The translations under genes were made by a program, and so were the position numbers. A stretch of DNA of 64,000 bases from the NCBI GenBank assembly GCA_019746975.1, contig JAIERK010000129.1, positions 1-64,000 on the forward strand. The letters are read 5' to 3'. Under the pieces are notes generated by a model, which was not told the DNA's origin, made no database searches, and saw only the letters and a program-made list of their open reading frames with translations. Positions 52,131 to 59,635 of this stretch are shown here, one piece after another. How positions within the stretch are numbered: position 1 is the stretch's first letter; every line of letters starts with the position of its first letter. Origin of the DNA: Candidatus Obscuribacterales bacterium (GTDB taxonomy: Bacteria; Cyanobacteriota; Vampirovibrionia; Obscuribacterales; Obscuribacteraceae).

Positions 52131-53429
52131 TCAGAAACTACCGGAGTACGACTGACCGAGCATTGGTTGTGCGCCGCCACCCATGTCGACATCCTGATCC
52201 AATTGCACTTGCATCTCGGTTCCGGTTGGAATAATGACGTCCTTTCCTTTTCGAAGGAACATGTCGGCTACTCCGAGGCCGCCACCAATAGCGGCACCTG
52301 ACCATGCACCCATGCCAGCGCCATGACCGCCACCCGCGATCGCTCCAAGTGCTGTGCCGAGACCGGCTCCCAATCCGGCACCGCCACCACCTCGCAGGGC
52401 CGTTTGTCCAAGCTTGGTTCCCCAACCTTCGCCTCGATAGACGTCATTGGTGCCAGTACCTTTATTTTTGTACTTACCTAGATCGCCCACCAGGTGGGCG
52501 GTTATTGGCAACTGCTGACCGTTAGGTAATCGCAGACTGTTGAACTGCAGACTCAATTCACCGGATCGGCTGAGCCTTCTGCCGGCTGTAGAATCGCTCA
52601 CCGTACCGACTACCTGCGTCCCAGCCGGAATGTATCCTCGGCCGCCGAGAGAGACATTCTGGCTGAGTGAGGCTTGAATGTAATCACCAGGTTTCGCGAC
52701 TTGGGTCGAGATCGCTGTCTGCAAGCTTACAGGCAACACTAGTCCAGCCGGTGCAATGATCTGCCTTTGACTATAAATCTGCCCAGGTCCCCCCGGCTGA
52801 GCCTGTCCGCCGTATGGAGACTGGTAGTAGTTGGAAGGCGGAACCGAATAGTTACCCTGATATGGAGGCTCGCCTTGGGGCTGAACAGCACCGCCATAGC
52901 CAAAGCCCGACTGTCCCTGCGGCGAGAGTGGAGGATACTGCTGCGCGTACTGTATGCCGGTATTATACGGTGATGATTCGCCTCCTTGATACGGTGCCGG
53001 TCCGCTGAATGGAGCCTCTTCATAGGGACGTCCAGCACCTTGCTGTGAAGGCTCGTAAGATTGACCTTGTGGCTGCCCGAAAGCTGGTGGTGCTGGTCCC
53101 TGCGGTGATGGAGACTGATATGACGGCGTTTGAGAAAAAGGCGCATAGGCCGGCGATTCTGCCTGTAGCCCACCACCCCCATCTTGCCACGAGATAAGAG
53201 TTCCATGATCGCCACCATCCGCGCCACCAGAGCCTCTGTCAAGTAATGCACCGCCAGCGCTACCACTCTCATGACAGCCCTGGACAATTTCACCGATCGA
53301 CAATTCACGGTTGTCAGTCAAACTTAACAGAACGTTTTTTTTAATAGCATGACCTTTGGCCTCCTGGCAAGTACCCAGAAACACCGACAGGGCAATTGCT
53401 ATAAAAAAACGCCCATAGACTGTCGTCAT
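52131..53429 (-). CDS. TrbI/VirB10-like secreted protein with Pro/Gln-rich region
   Basis: 432 aa. Signal peptide (FFIAIALSVFLGTC). Residues about 90-230 are Pro/Gln/Tyr/Ser-rich. From about 235 the sequence resembles the C-terminal β-barrel region of TrbI/VirB10 type proteins: LPVSLQTAISTQVAKPGDYIQ, GGRGYIPAGTQVVGTVSDS, ELSLQFNSLRLPNGQQLPI, and a glycine-rich helix pair (GAGLGAGLGTALGAIAGG) before VIIPTGTEMQVQLDQDV. It may form or line an envelope channel. Convergent with the Tad-like genes, whose products could be functional partners. Confidence 0.68.
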   Translation of the reverse strand: MTTVYGRFFIAIALSVFLGTCQEAKGHAIKKNVLLSLTDNRELSIGEIVQGCHESGSAGGALLDRGSGGADGGDHGTLISWQDGGGGLQAESPAYAPFSQTPSYQSPSPQGPAPPAFGQPQGQSYEPSQQGAGRPYEEAPFSGPAPYQGGESSPYNTGIQYAQQYPPLSPQGQSGFGYGGAVQPQGEPPYQGNYSVPPSNYYQSPYGGQAQPGGPGQIYSQRQIIAPAGLVLPVSLQTAISTQVAKPGDYIQASLSQNVSLGGRGYIPAGTQVVGTVSDSTAGRRLSRSGELSLQFNSLRLPNGQQLPITAHLVGDLGKYKNKGTGTNDVYRGEGWGTKLGQTALRGGGGAGLGAGLGTALGAIAGGGHGAGMGAWSGAAIGGGLGVADMFLRKGKDVIIPTGTEMQVQLDQDVDMGGGAQPMLGQSYSGSF

Positions 53430-53593
53430 CGCCTAAAATACCTTCTGCCAACTATTTAGATGTGCTCAGTGTAGCAATTTAGGTTCGCAGCTCAGCCACA
53501 ATAAACAGTCAGTCGTATTACTTGTTTAATGCAAATGGTATAAACCTGTTTGTCGGCGGAATAAGTTTATACAAGAAACCCAAAGTGTAACTG

Positions 53594-54418
53594 ATGACTA
53601 TAATCCCTTCGCTCGAGCCAACATATCTAACTATGCTGTGCGACGCTTTCGTGAGTATGGAAGACATGCTCACCGACAACGAACTCGGCGCACTAATAGT
53701 TAGCAGCGGTATTCAGGACATTAATCATCACGCTACTCGTCACAGGCGCCTCCTAACGGCAATCACCAATGACCAGGACCACTATCGGTGCGCCGATAAC
53801 CTATCGACATTCCTGCAACGGACCGGCTACCACATTCGCAAGAGCCGTGGCGATAATGCCTATAAGCGTTTTCTAAAAGAGGTCAACCAGGTCCTGTCAT
53901 TTGCCGGGTACGAGTTAAACGGCGACGCCAAGCTCAAAGACCTCGACAAGACCAAAACCACCTATGTGCCGCCGGAGGCTGAAGAGCGCTCCCAGGAATT
54001 CCGGCGAATCGTCAAGCAACAAAAGCTCCATCCAGACATCGAGCTCGCCTGCCGAGCCGAATACTTTGTGGAGAAAGGCTATCACCGCGCCGTCCGTGAG
54101 AACATGCGATTCTTGCTCGAAAAAATCAAAGCCAAGGCGGTTATTGGTGTGGATGGTCCGGAGATTGCTGAGCGGGCATTCGCTTTTGCCTGGCCAGGCA
54201 AGCCTGCTTTAGCAATAAACGGTTTTAAGACTGAGCGTGATCTTGCCGAGCAATTCACTTTTATGTGTATGCTCAAAGCATTTTTCATTATGTTCCAAGA
54301 CGAGCAAACCCGTGCCTATCGGGCGGAATGGGACATGTCTATGGAAGACGCGATGAATCTTTTAAATTTGGCGTCTTATTTCCATCGGAAGGTGGATAAG
54401 TCAAAGAAGATAGTTTGA
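53594..54418 (+). CDS. TIGR02391-like (abortive-infection-associated) protein
   Basis: 274 aa. The C-terminal half follows the TIGR02391 (Hypoth_ymh) pattern: LHPDIELACRAEYFVEKGYHRAVRENMRFL, then AERAFAF..PALAINGF, EQFTFMCMLKAFFIMFQDEQTRAYR, and a closing helix with MNLLNLASYFHRKVD. Members of this HEPN-like family occur in phage-defence and mobile regions. The expected catalytic-looking NPRAH motif reads DEQTRAY here, so an RNase role is doubtful. The N-terminal half (RHRRLLTAITNDQDHYRCAD) resembles the small α-helical domain seen in front of this family. No toxin-antitoxin partner is adjacent. Confidence 0.6.
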   Translation: MTIIPSLEPTYLTMLCDAFVSMEDMLTDNELGALIVSSGIQDINHHATRHRRLLTAITNDQDHYRCADNLSTFLQRTGYHIRKSRGDNAYKRFLKEVNQVLSFAGYELNGDAKLKDLDKTKTTYVPPEAEERSQEFRRIVKQQKLHPDIELACRAEYFVEKGYHRAVRENMRFLLEKIKAKAVIGVDGPEIAERAFAFAWPGKPALAINGFKTERDLAEQFTFMCMLKAFFIMFQDEQTRAYRAEWDMSMEDAMNLLNLASYFHRKVDKSKKIV

Positions 54419-54471
54419 CGTTTGCCGGTTTACAAAGAGGGCTGGCGCGCGGTCGATAAGCTCGAAGTCCA

Positions 54472-54520
54472 GTTCGCTATCGAACCAGACTCTGTGGAAA
54501 AGCGAAGCTCATTCGTCAAG
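54472..54520 (+). repeat. Diverged copy of the dispersed repeat
   Basis: GTTCGCTATCGAACC core, then ACTCTGTGGAAAAGCGAAGCTCATTCGTCAAG, matching the orientation of the 12.2-12.5 kb copies. It lies 55 bp after the TIGR02391-like gene. Confidence 0.6.
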
Positions 54521-54629
54521 AGAGACAAACTTACCAACTCAGCAGCTCAAAACCTCAGGCTGGTACTCATGACTACGTTTTAAAGTTGTTCTTCTTGCTT
54601 ATATATTCAAAAGGGCAATTAGGACCAAA

Positions 54630-54791
54630 ATGACCAGGACCGCTTCTCTACCAAACCTCACCAGACTTTTGTCGCTCAGCCCCTCTCTGCTGGACGAAAC
54701 CATCGTCTATCGTTTTCTCAAATGCCGCAATTGCCCGGCAACGAATCTCGCAAGCGAGCTTTCCTACTCGAGAAGGAGAGCGTCCCAGTGA
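54630..54791 (+). CDS. Small 53-aa protein translationally coupled to the next gene
   Basis: ATG 54630 follows TTAGGACC. The frame encodes 53 residues, amphipathic and Leu-rich at first (LPNLTRLLSLSPSLLDETIV), then Cys-containing (KCRNC) and Arg/Ser-rich at the end. Its TGA (54789-54791) overlaps the GTG start of the next gene (GTGA), a classic coupling arrangement. No homology is recognised. It could be a genuine small protein or a leader controlling the downstream start. Confidence 0.4.
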   Translation: MTRTASLPNLTRLLSLSPSLLDETIVYRFLKCRNCPATNLASELSYSRRRASQ

Positions 54792-56137
54792 AGAACGTCT
54801 CGATCAAGCGCCAACTGCTCGCGGCTATAGCAAAGACAGATCACTCCGTCACGATACCGGATATAGTGGCAGCAACAGGTGTCGATTTTACGACGGTGAC
54901 AACTGTTCTGAACGATCTTGCATATGAGCTGAAGGCAAATCTGGATGTCACCGACCGAGGTATCATTTACTACAGATTTCCTAAGGATCTGCATTATCGC
55001 TATTTTTCCAACAGAATTCTGGAATTCCTCACGAGAATAGGCATCGCTGTCATGCCATTCCTGTCCTTTCTCTTCCAGATTTCATTCGGTCTCGTTCTGC
55101 TCGTGTCGATTACCATCGTTTTCCTGATTATGTTGGTGATTCAATCACTTGTGACTGTTTACTCCGGAAACACAAATGACGTCCTCCTTCTCATACGGCA
55201 ATTCATAGGCCTCTTGCGACAGCTCAGACTGTTCCGAGTATCCTCCTTTCGAGACACAGCCATTAAGCTCAACCAGGCTGACGAGAAGGAGGCGAGCCCA
55301 GCAACTGATAGAGCAGACATTGTCACGTCAGATCCAAGCGTAGAGCAGACACAGACACTGCTTCGCTTGGATGACAAAGGTTTTCTCCTGAACTGTTACG
55401 CTCTACTATTTGGACCCGAAAATCCAAACAAGCATTTCGACAACGAACGCTTCCAGGCGGCGGCGCAGCTAATTAAAGCCAATGACGGCATGATTCTTCC
55501 GGAACAGTTGGCACCTCTTATCGGATCGCCGGCGACTCAACTCGAAGGTGCATTCCCGGTTCTTTCCAAGTTTCACGGAGTGCCGGCTGCTACTCCGTCG
55601 GGACATCTGGTCTACAAGTTCCCGGAGATGCAGGTCGCAGGTGCCGAAAGACACGAGAACGTACCCGCCAGAATCAAGATGAAGAAGCTCCGGTTCTCCG
55701 ATATCGACATCAACTCGATAAAACCAATCCTCCTACTCGCCCTTGCGAACTTTCTGGGCACGCTATTCTTCTGGTGGCTGTTGTACATCGCCAGAAGCAG
55801 CGAATCTAGCACCGAACAGCTTTTCCTGATCCTCGCCATTTATGCGAGCTTCTTTCTTTTCTTTCCAGCGTTTCGATGGGTTTACATGCAATGGCAAAAT
55901 CTCAAGATCCGCAAATACAACGCCAAGATCGATCTACTGGCACAGCAATTGAATACACCAACGGAGGAGCTGGTTGCAGCCCTGACCGAGATAGCAAAAA
56001 TCCGCAGCGACGAGACAAGACATACCGACGAACACCTCGTCTACACAACGAGCAAAGACTATCTCGAACAAGAAGCCGAGCAGATGCTCGATCGAATTAA
56101 TAATGAAGGTCATGATTCCGACGAACTATCAGCCTAG
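54788..56137 (+). CDS. Membrane protein with winged-helix domains
   Basis: 449 aa from GTG 54788, chosen because AAGGAGAG lies at proper distance and the longer frame has none. Residues about 5-75 look like a winged helix (SIKRQLLAAIAKTDHSVTIPDIVAATGVDFTTVTTVLNDLA style). Two transmembrane helices follow (LTRIGIAVMPFLSFLFQISFG, LVLLVSITIVFLIMLVIQSL). A second winged-helix-like part around 190-290 (LPEQLAPLIGSPATQLEGAF) and another pair of membrane helices near 310-365 come next, and the end is a coiled, charged tail. Family not recognised; a membrane-bound regulator is possible. Confidence 0.65.
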   Translation: MKNVSIKRQLLAAIAKTDHSVTIPDIVAATGVDFTTVTTVLNDLAYELKANLDVTDRGIIYYRFPKDLHYRYFSNRILEFLTRIGIAVMPFLSFLFQISFGLVLLVSITIVFLIMLVIQSLVTVYSGNTNDVLLLIRQFIGLLRQLRLFRVSSFRDTAIKLNQADEKEASPATDRADIVTSDPSVEQTQTLLRLDDKGFLLNCYALLFGPENPNKHFDNERFQAAAQLIKANDGMILPEQLAPLIGSPATQLEGAFPVLSKFHGVPAATPSGHLVYKFPEMQVAGAERHENVPARIKMKKLRFSDIDINSIKPILLLALANFLGTLFFWWLLYIARSSESSTEQLFLILAIYASFFLFFPAFRWVYMQWQNLKIRKYNAKIDLLAQQLNTPTEELVAALTEIAKIRSDETRHTDEHLVYTTSKDYLEQEAEQMLDRINNEGHDSDELSA

Positions 56138-56200
56138 AGGCCTCCAAAAATTGCGGCTCTCGACTAGAATGGGATATGGGTTCACGATGAGGCGTGATAC

Positions 56201-57028
56201 ATGAAGGACCAAGACCCGACAAAATGCCCGAACTGTGGCGAGCAGATTGCCAGAGGTGCGACGCTGTGTAGACACTGCGACAGAGGTCTTGATCCAGCCC
56301 AGTTCAGCGCATGCCCCTCGTGTCGCGAGATGGTTCGCAACGAAGCGGTTCTCTGCCGGTTTTGCCAGAGCAAGATTACCCGAGCCTATATCGACCACGA
56401 GATCGAAGCGCCGCCACCTAGCCAACCGACAAAAGAGCCCGGCGGGATCGCGCGATTCAATCCACTGGCCAACCTCTTCCGTGTACCTAAAGACACTCAC
56501 CCTTTATCGGTGCCATCATATGGCGAAGGGGTGCGAAAACAAGTTATCGAGGTCATCGTCAGACAGGCATTGGCAGGAGCGCCATGGAGAGAGATCTGTC
56601 AAGGTCCGATGCTGGTCAACGGTATCACTCCCGAAGAGATAGAAGAGGAGATCCGAAAACGCAAAGGTCTCATATCACCAGTCGAGACGAATGAACAAAA
56701 TTCGATAGAAGACAACTTCGTAAAATGCGAGCAGCAGATCATGAAGATGCTGCAAATCTCCAACGAGCTTAATCTAAGTCAGTCGAATCGGCAACGCACA
56801 GTTCTCGCAGAAGAGCTTAAAGAAGTGGCTAAACAACTGCGTCACGCTATGTCATTTTTGAAGCAACGGACTAGTGCAGATCATGAGACATCCGAACTCT
56901 TGCAGCTAAAACTCGATGGTTATAATACCAAATACGATGCCATGCTCGATCTCCTAAATCTAAAAGAGAAAGAGATCATCAGTCTTAATAAGAAGCTGGC
57001 TGAGTTCACCGATCCAGACATAGATTGA
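56201..57028 (+). CDS. Double zinc-ribbon protein with helical C-terminus
   Basis: 275 aa. Residues 6-67 hold two zinc ribbons: CPNCGEQI..CRHCDRG and CPSCREMV..CRFCQSKI. The middle (VRKQVIEVIVRQALAGAPWREICQGPM) is a small helical domain. Residues about 180-270 are a coiled coil. No membrane helix. GAGGCG precedes the ATG. Such double-ribbon proteins are usually adaptors. It ends 171 bp before the tyrosine leader. Confidence 0.68.
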   Translation: MKDQDPTKCPNCGEQIARGATLCRHCDRGLDPAQFSACPSCREMVRNEAVLCRFCQSKITRAYIDHEIEAPPPSQPTKEPGGIARFNPLANLFRVPKDTHPLSVPSYGEGVRKQVIEVIVRQALAGAPWREICQGPMLVNGITPEEIEEEIRKRKGLISPVETNEQNSIEDNFVKCEQQIMKMLQISNELNLSQSNRQRTVLAEELKEVAKQLRHAMSFLKQRTSADHETSELLQLKLDGYNTKYDAMLDLLNLKEKEIISLNKKLAEFTDPDID

Positions 57029-57136
57029 TTGGCGTTGTTGCGAATTTCGAAGTAGATCCGCATGTCCAACACGGGCTGAGCACTCAGTCCAACTATGCAG
57101 AGGCAATGTTTTCGTTAACAGTTAATGAAACCAGGG

Positions 57137-57166
57137 TTGACTGTTCACCCTAACCCCGGATACACT
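57137..57166 (+). promoter_or_regulatory. Promoter of the tyrosine operon leader
   Basis: TTGACT (57137-57142), an 18-base spacer, and TACACT (57161-57166) form a good sigma-70 promoter. Transcription would begin near 57173, about 27 bases before the first leader peptide's ATG. Confidence 0.55.
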
Positions 57167-57199
57167 TTTCGAAAGTTGGTTAAGCGCCGAGAAAAAAAG

Positions 57200-57253
57200 A
57201 TGTCGCCCCGCAATTTCTACTATTACTACAGCCAAGAGGTTCGCCTGACGTGA
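57200..57253 (+). CDS. Tyrosine leader peptide 1 (FYYYY)
   Basis: A 17-codon frame encodes MSPRNFYYYYSQEVRLT and stops at TGA 57251-57253. The key part is TTC TAC TAT TAC TAC: one Phe and four adjacent Tyr codons. It sits between a promoter and a rho-independent terminator, upstream of the DAHP synthase gene. This is the standard layout of an attenuator leader whose translation rate reports charged tRNA-Tyr. The ribosome-binding site is weak (GAGAAAAAAAG). Confidence 0.75.
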   Translation: MSPRNFYYYYSQEVRLT

Positions 57254-57266
57254 GCTAGCGATGTGA

Positions 57267-57315
57267 CGCAGCACAGCAGGTGGACCGCAGTGATGAGCTG
57301 CGGTTTTTGTTCTTT
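57267..57315 (+). terminator. Attenuator 1: terminator with competing stem
   Basis: Terminator stem CCGCAG (57285-57290) / CTGCGG (57298-57303), loop TGATGAG, followed by TTTTTGTTCTTT. An upstream CGCAGC (57267-57272) is exactly complementary to GCTGCG (57297-57302) and would break the terminator. A ribosome at the leader stop would partly cover it; one stalled at the Tyr codons would leave it free. Confidence 0.7.
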
Positions 57316-57345
57316 AAACGACCACTACAAATAGGCGAAACAATC

Positions 57346-57417
57346 ATGCAATTCAAGTCGATAACAGTCAATTCTTACTATTACTACCGCCGGACTCTTC
57401 GAGGACGTCCTCGGTAG
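57346..57417 (+). CDS. Tyrosine leader peptide 2 (YYYY)
   Basis: A 23-codon frame, MQFKSITVNSYYYY then RRTLRGRPR, stops at TAG 57415-57417. It has four adjacent Tyr codons in the same order as in leader 1 (TAC TAT TAC TAC). AGGCG lies eight bases before the ATG. It lies directly upstream of the second terminator of the operon. The 12-base identity of the two Tyr runs suggests duplication of an ancestral leader. Confidence 0.8.
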   Translation: MQFKSITVNSYYYYRRTLRGRPR

Positions 57418-57475
57418 GCTGCAGTGCAAGCACCTTACACGCCGGACTCCTCTGGGAGTCCGGCGTTTTCGTCTT
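57388..57475 (+). promoter_or_regulatory. Attenuator 2: antiterminator/terminator switch
   Basis: Terminator: CGCCGGACTCC (57440-57450) / GGAGTCCGGCG (57455-57465), 11 bp, loop TCTG, then TTTTCGTCTTTC. Antiterminator: GAGGAcGTCC (57401-57410, one bulged C) pairs with GGACTCCTC (57444-57452), the 5' arm of the terminator. The segment just after the Tyr codons (57388-57397) repeats the terminator arm CGCCGGACTC and can pair with 57407-57410 (GGAC/GTCC). A ribosome stalled on Tyr codons 57376-57387 masks that segment and frees the antiterminator. A ribosome reaching TAG 57415 masks the antiterminator and lets the terminator form. Confidence 0.8.
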
Positions 57476-57510
57476 TCAATTTTTTCAACTAACAGACAAG
57501 GAGATTAGTC

Positions 57511-58407
57511 ATGGATGCCAGATTGGTGCTTAGAGAAGCAAAAAAGGGATTTAGCCGGATCGAGATTACCAACAACTTGAGCGTTGGAGACCGACAGCTA
57601 CTCATAATTGGTGGTCCCTGCGCGGTAGAGAGCGCGGAGCAGATGAAGCAAGTTGCTCATACTCTCAAACACGCTCCGGTAGGGGCGATCCGCGGTGGCG
57701 TATTCAAACCGCGAACTTCGCCTTACTCATTTCAGGGTATGAAAGAGGAAGGCCTCAGAATTCTTGCCGAGATAAGACGCGAATTCGGCATCCCTGTCGT
57801 CGCTGAGGCAATGTCAGAACGACAACTGGCTGCCTGCGAAGAGCACGCCGATATGCTACAAATTGGCAGTCGAAACATGCAAAATTTCGAGCTCTTGAAA
57901 GCGGCCGGACGCGCTAGAAAACCGGTAATCCTGAAGCGAGGATTGTCCGCCACAATTGAAGAGTTCTTGCTGGCAGCCGAATACATAATGAGCGAAGGCA
58001 ATGAGCGAGTGATCCTCTGCGAACGCGGCATTCGGAGTTTCGACCCATTCACGAGAAATGTTCTGGATCTTGGCGCTGTAGTTGCGTTGAAGAATCTCAC
58101 ACATCTTCCGGTGATTGTTGACCCCAGTCACGCCGCAGGCAAAAGTGAGCTGGTCGCGGACCTGGCCCTGGCCGCCATCGCCTGTGGTGCAGACGGCATA
58201 ATGATCGAATGTCACCCGCAGCCGAACAAGTCCGTATCCGATGCACGACAAGCACTGTCACTGGAAGAGATGTGCGCGCTCGTCAACAAAGCACGTCCGA
58301 TCGCTGAAGCGCGAGGACGTGTCATCGCTGCCCCCAAAACACACGCCACAGAGCGCACTATCTCGAGGTCGCCAACCTCAGTCGCAGAGCCGTTTACAGC
58401 AGCATAA
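57511..58407 (+). CDS. aroF: 3-deoxy-7-phosphoheptulonate (DAHP) synthase, AroF/Iβ type
   Basis: Condenses PEP and erythrose-4-P, the first step of aromatic amino acid synthesis. 298 aa of the DAHP/KDO8P synthase family, type Iβ as in Bacillus and Thermotoga. Seen: GGPCAVES with the metal-binding Cys, RGGVFKPRTSPYSFQG, LQIGSRNMQNF, KRGLSATIEEF, and VDPSHAAGKSELV with the metal His. No ACT or fused chorismate mutase domain for allosteric control, so control by the leader attenuators would be the main regulation visible. AAGGAG precedes the ATG. First gene of the aroF-tyrA operon. Confidence 0.93.
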   Translation: MDARLVLREAKKGFSRIEITNNLSVGDRQLLIIGGPCAVESAEQMKQVAHTLKHAPVGAIRGGVFKPRTSPYSFQGMKEEGLRILAEIRREFGIPVVAEAMSERQLAACEEHADMLQIGSRNMQNFELLKAAGRARKPVILKRGLSATIEEFLLAAEYIMSEGNERVILCERGIRSFDPFTRNVLDLGAVVALKNLTHLPVIVDPSHAAGKSELVADLALAAIACGADGIMIECHPQPNKSVSDARQALSLEEMCALVNKARPIAEARGRVIAAPKTHATERTISRSPTSVAEPFTAA

Positions 58408-58428
58408 TTTTTTTTCGAGGAAACAGTC

Positions 58429-59595
58429 ATGTCGCATGCAAGACATTCGAATCCGATTGCTCTTTTCAGGGAGCAAATTGACACTATCGACGCTAACATG
58501 ATCGACCTTTTAGAAGGTCGGCTCCGATTGGCTGAAAAGATAGGCGACGCAAAACGCTCGAGGGATCTTCCAATACAGGACTGCACCAGAGAAGAGCAGA
58601 TTCTCAGCCTCATTCGGAAACGGGTCCAGCATTCTTCGGCAAAAACCGCGATTGAAGCTATTTACAAAGAAGTGTTCAACCAGTGCCGTAAAAATCAAAG
58701 GGTTAACGCACCTGCCATTACCAGTGGTGTCGGTCAGTTTTCCACCGTAGCATTTGTAGGACTCGGTCTCATCGGAGGTGCCCTTGCCCGGCAAATCAGA
58801 TCGCGCTTACCGGAGACAAAGATAGTCGCCTACGATAGCAACGGAGTTCCGGACAATGCCATCGCTGAAGGAGTAATTGACGAACTCCGCGACGATTTGC
58901 TTGATGCCGCTCTGGAATGTTCTCTCGTCATTCTGGCTGCGACACCTGAGGCGAACGTAGATAATCTGCTTCGATTGGCCCCCGTACTCGAGCGCGGGCA
59001 GCTCATAATCGATGTCACTTCAACAAAGGAAACAATCTGCGCAGTTGCGTCAAAGCTCCCAATGAAAGCTGATTTCATCGGCGGGCACCCGATGTTCGGC
59101 AGTGAAAAGTCAGGTTACAAGAACAGCAAAGATGTTTCCGTAGATGAAAAATCCTTTTTGCTCACACCGACCCCACATTCTAGCGAGACGTCCGTAAAAC
59201 GTCTTTCTAACTGGATATCGAGCATCGGTTTAACGCCACAAATTACAGAGGCGGAGACCCATGACACGTGCCTCGCCATAACAAGCCATCTGGTTCAATT
59301 GCTGATGATTGCTTTGGGAAACAGTCTGCACAGTGATGATGACGACATTGAGACGATTGCAAAAAGAGCGACGCTCTCGGGTCCGAGCTTCCGCGGTCTC
59401 TCGCGCCTGATGGCGAGCCCGTCAAAAATGTGGATTGAGATTTTGCAGCTAAACAAACGTCACGTGCTCAATGCAATCGATCGATTTCAATCAGAGTTGT
59501 ACGACCTGAGGGTAGCGATTGCAAACAACGACGAGAAAAGCATCGAATTACAGTTCGAAACAGCTTCACGCATTCATCGCGCTCTCAGCAAATAG
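58429..59595 (+). CDS. tyrA: Bifunctional chorismate mutase / prephenate dehydrogenase (T-protein type)
   Basis: 388 aa. Residues about 10-92 are an AroQ chorismate mutase: FREQIDTIDANMIDLLEGRLRLAEKIGDAKRSR style with the catalytic Arg and Lys. From about 103 the prephenate dehydrogenase begins: VAFVGLGLIGGALARQI nucleotide loop, DVTSTKE, GGHPMFGSEKSG, and the active-site His in ITSHLVQLL. Converts chorismate to prephenate and then 4-hydroxyphenylpyruvate for tyrosine. Starts 21 bp after aroF. The tyrosine-only branch fits the Tyr-only leaders. Confidence 0.92.
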   Translation: MSHARHSNPIALFREQIDTIDANMIDLLEGRLRLAEKIGDAKRSRDLPIQDCTREEQILSLIRKRVQHSSAKTAIEAIYKEVFNQCRKNQRVNAPAITSGVGQFSTVAFVGLGLIGGALARQIRSRLPETKIVAYDSNGVPDNAIAEGVIDELRDDLLDAALECSLVILAATPEANVDNLLRLAPVLERGQLIIDVTSTKETICAVASKLPMKADFIGGHPMFGSEKSGYKNSKDVSVDEKSFLLTPTPHSSETSVKRLSNWISSIGLTPQITEAETHDTCLAITSHLVQLLMIALGNSLHSDDDDIETIAKRATLSGPSFRGLSRLMASPSKMWIEILQLNKRHVLNAIDRFQSELYDLRVAIANNDEKSIELQFETASRIHRALSK

Positions 59596-59599
59596 GATT

Positions 59600-59629
59600 G
59601 AAGCAATGTCTCCTGAGAAACATTGCTTC
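59600..59629. terminator. Stem-loop between convergent genes
   Basis: GAAGCAATGT (59600-59609) and ACATTGCTTC (59620-59629) form a perfect 10-bp stem with a 10-base loop, just after the tyrA stop and just before the end of the M20 peptidase gene on the other strand. T-runs are short, so it probably is a weak bidirectional terminator. Confidence 0.6.
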
Positions 59630-59635
59630 AAGAAG

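Noticed and set aside
52739-53308. 189-codon minus-strand frame inside the TrbI-like gene
   Set aside because: It is the shadow of the Pro/Gln-rich low-complexity region of the gene in the real frame.
57137-57475. T-box riboswitch upstream of aroF
   Set aside because: No T-box bulge consensus (AGGGTGGNACCGCG) or Specifier-loop architecture is visible, whereas two translated Tyr-rich leaders with terminators explain the region.
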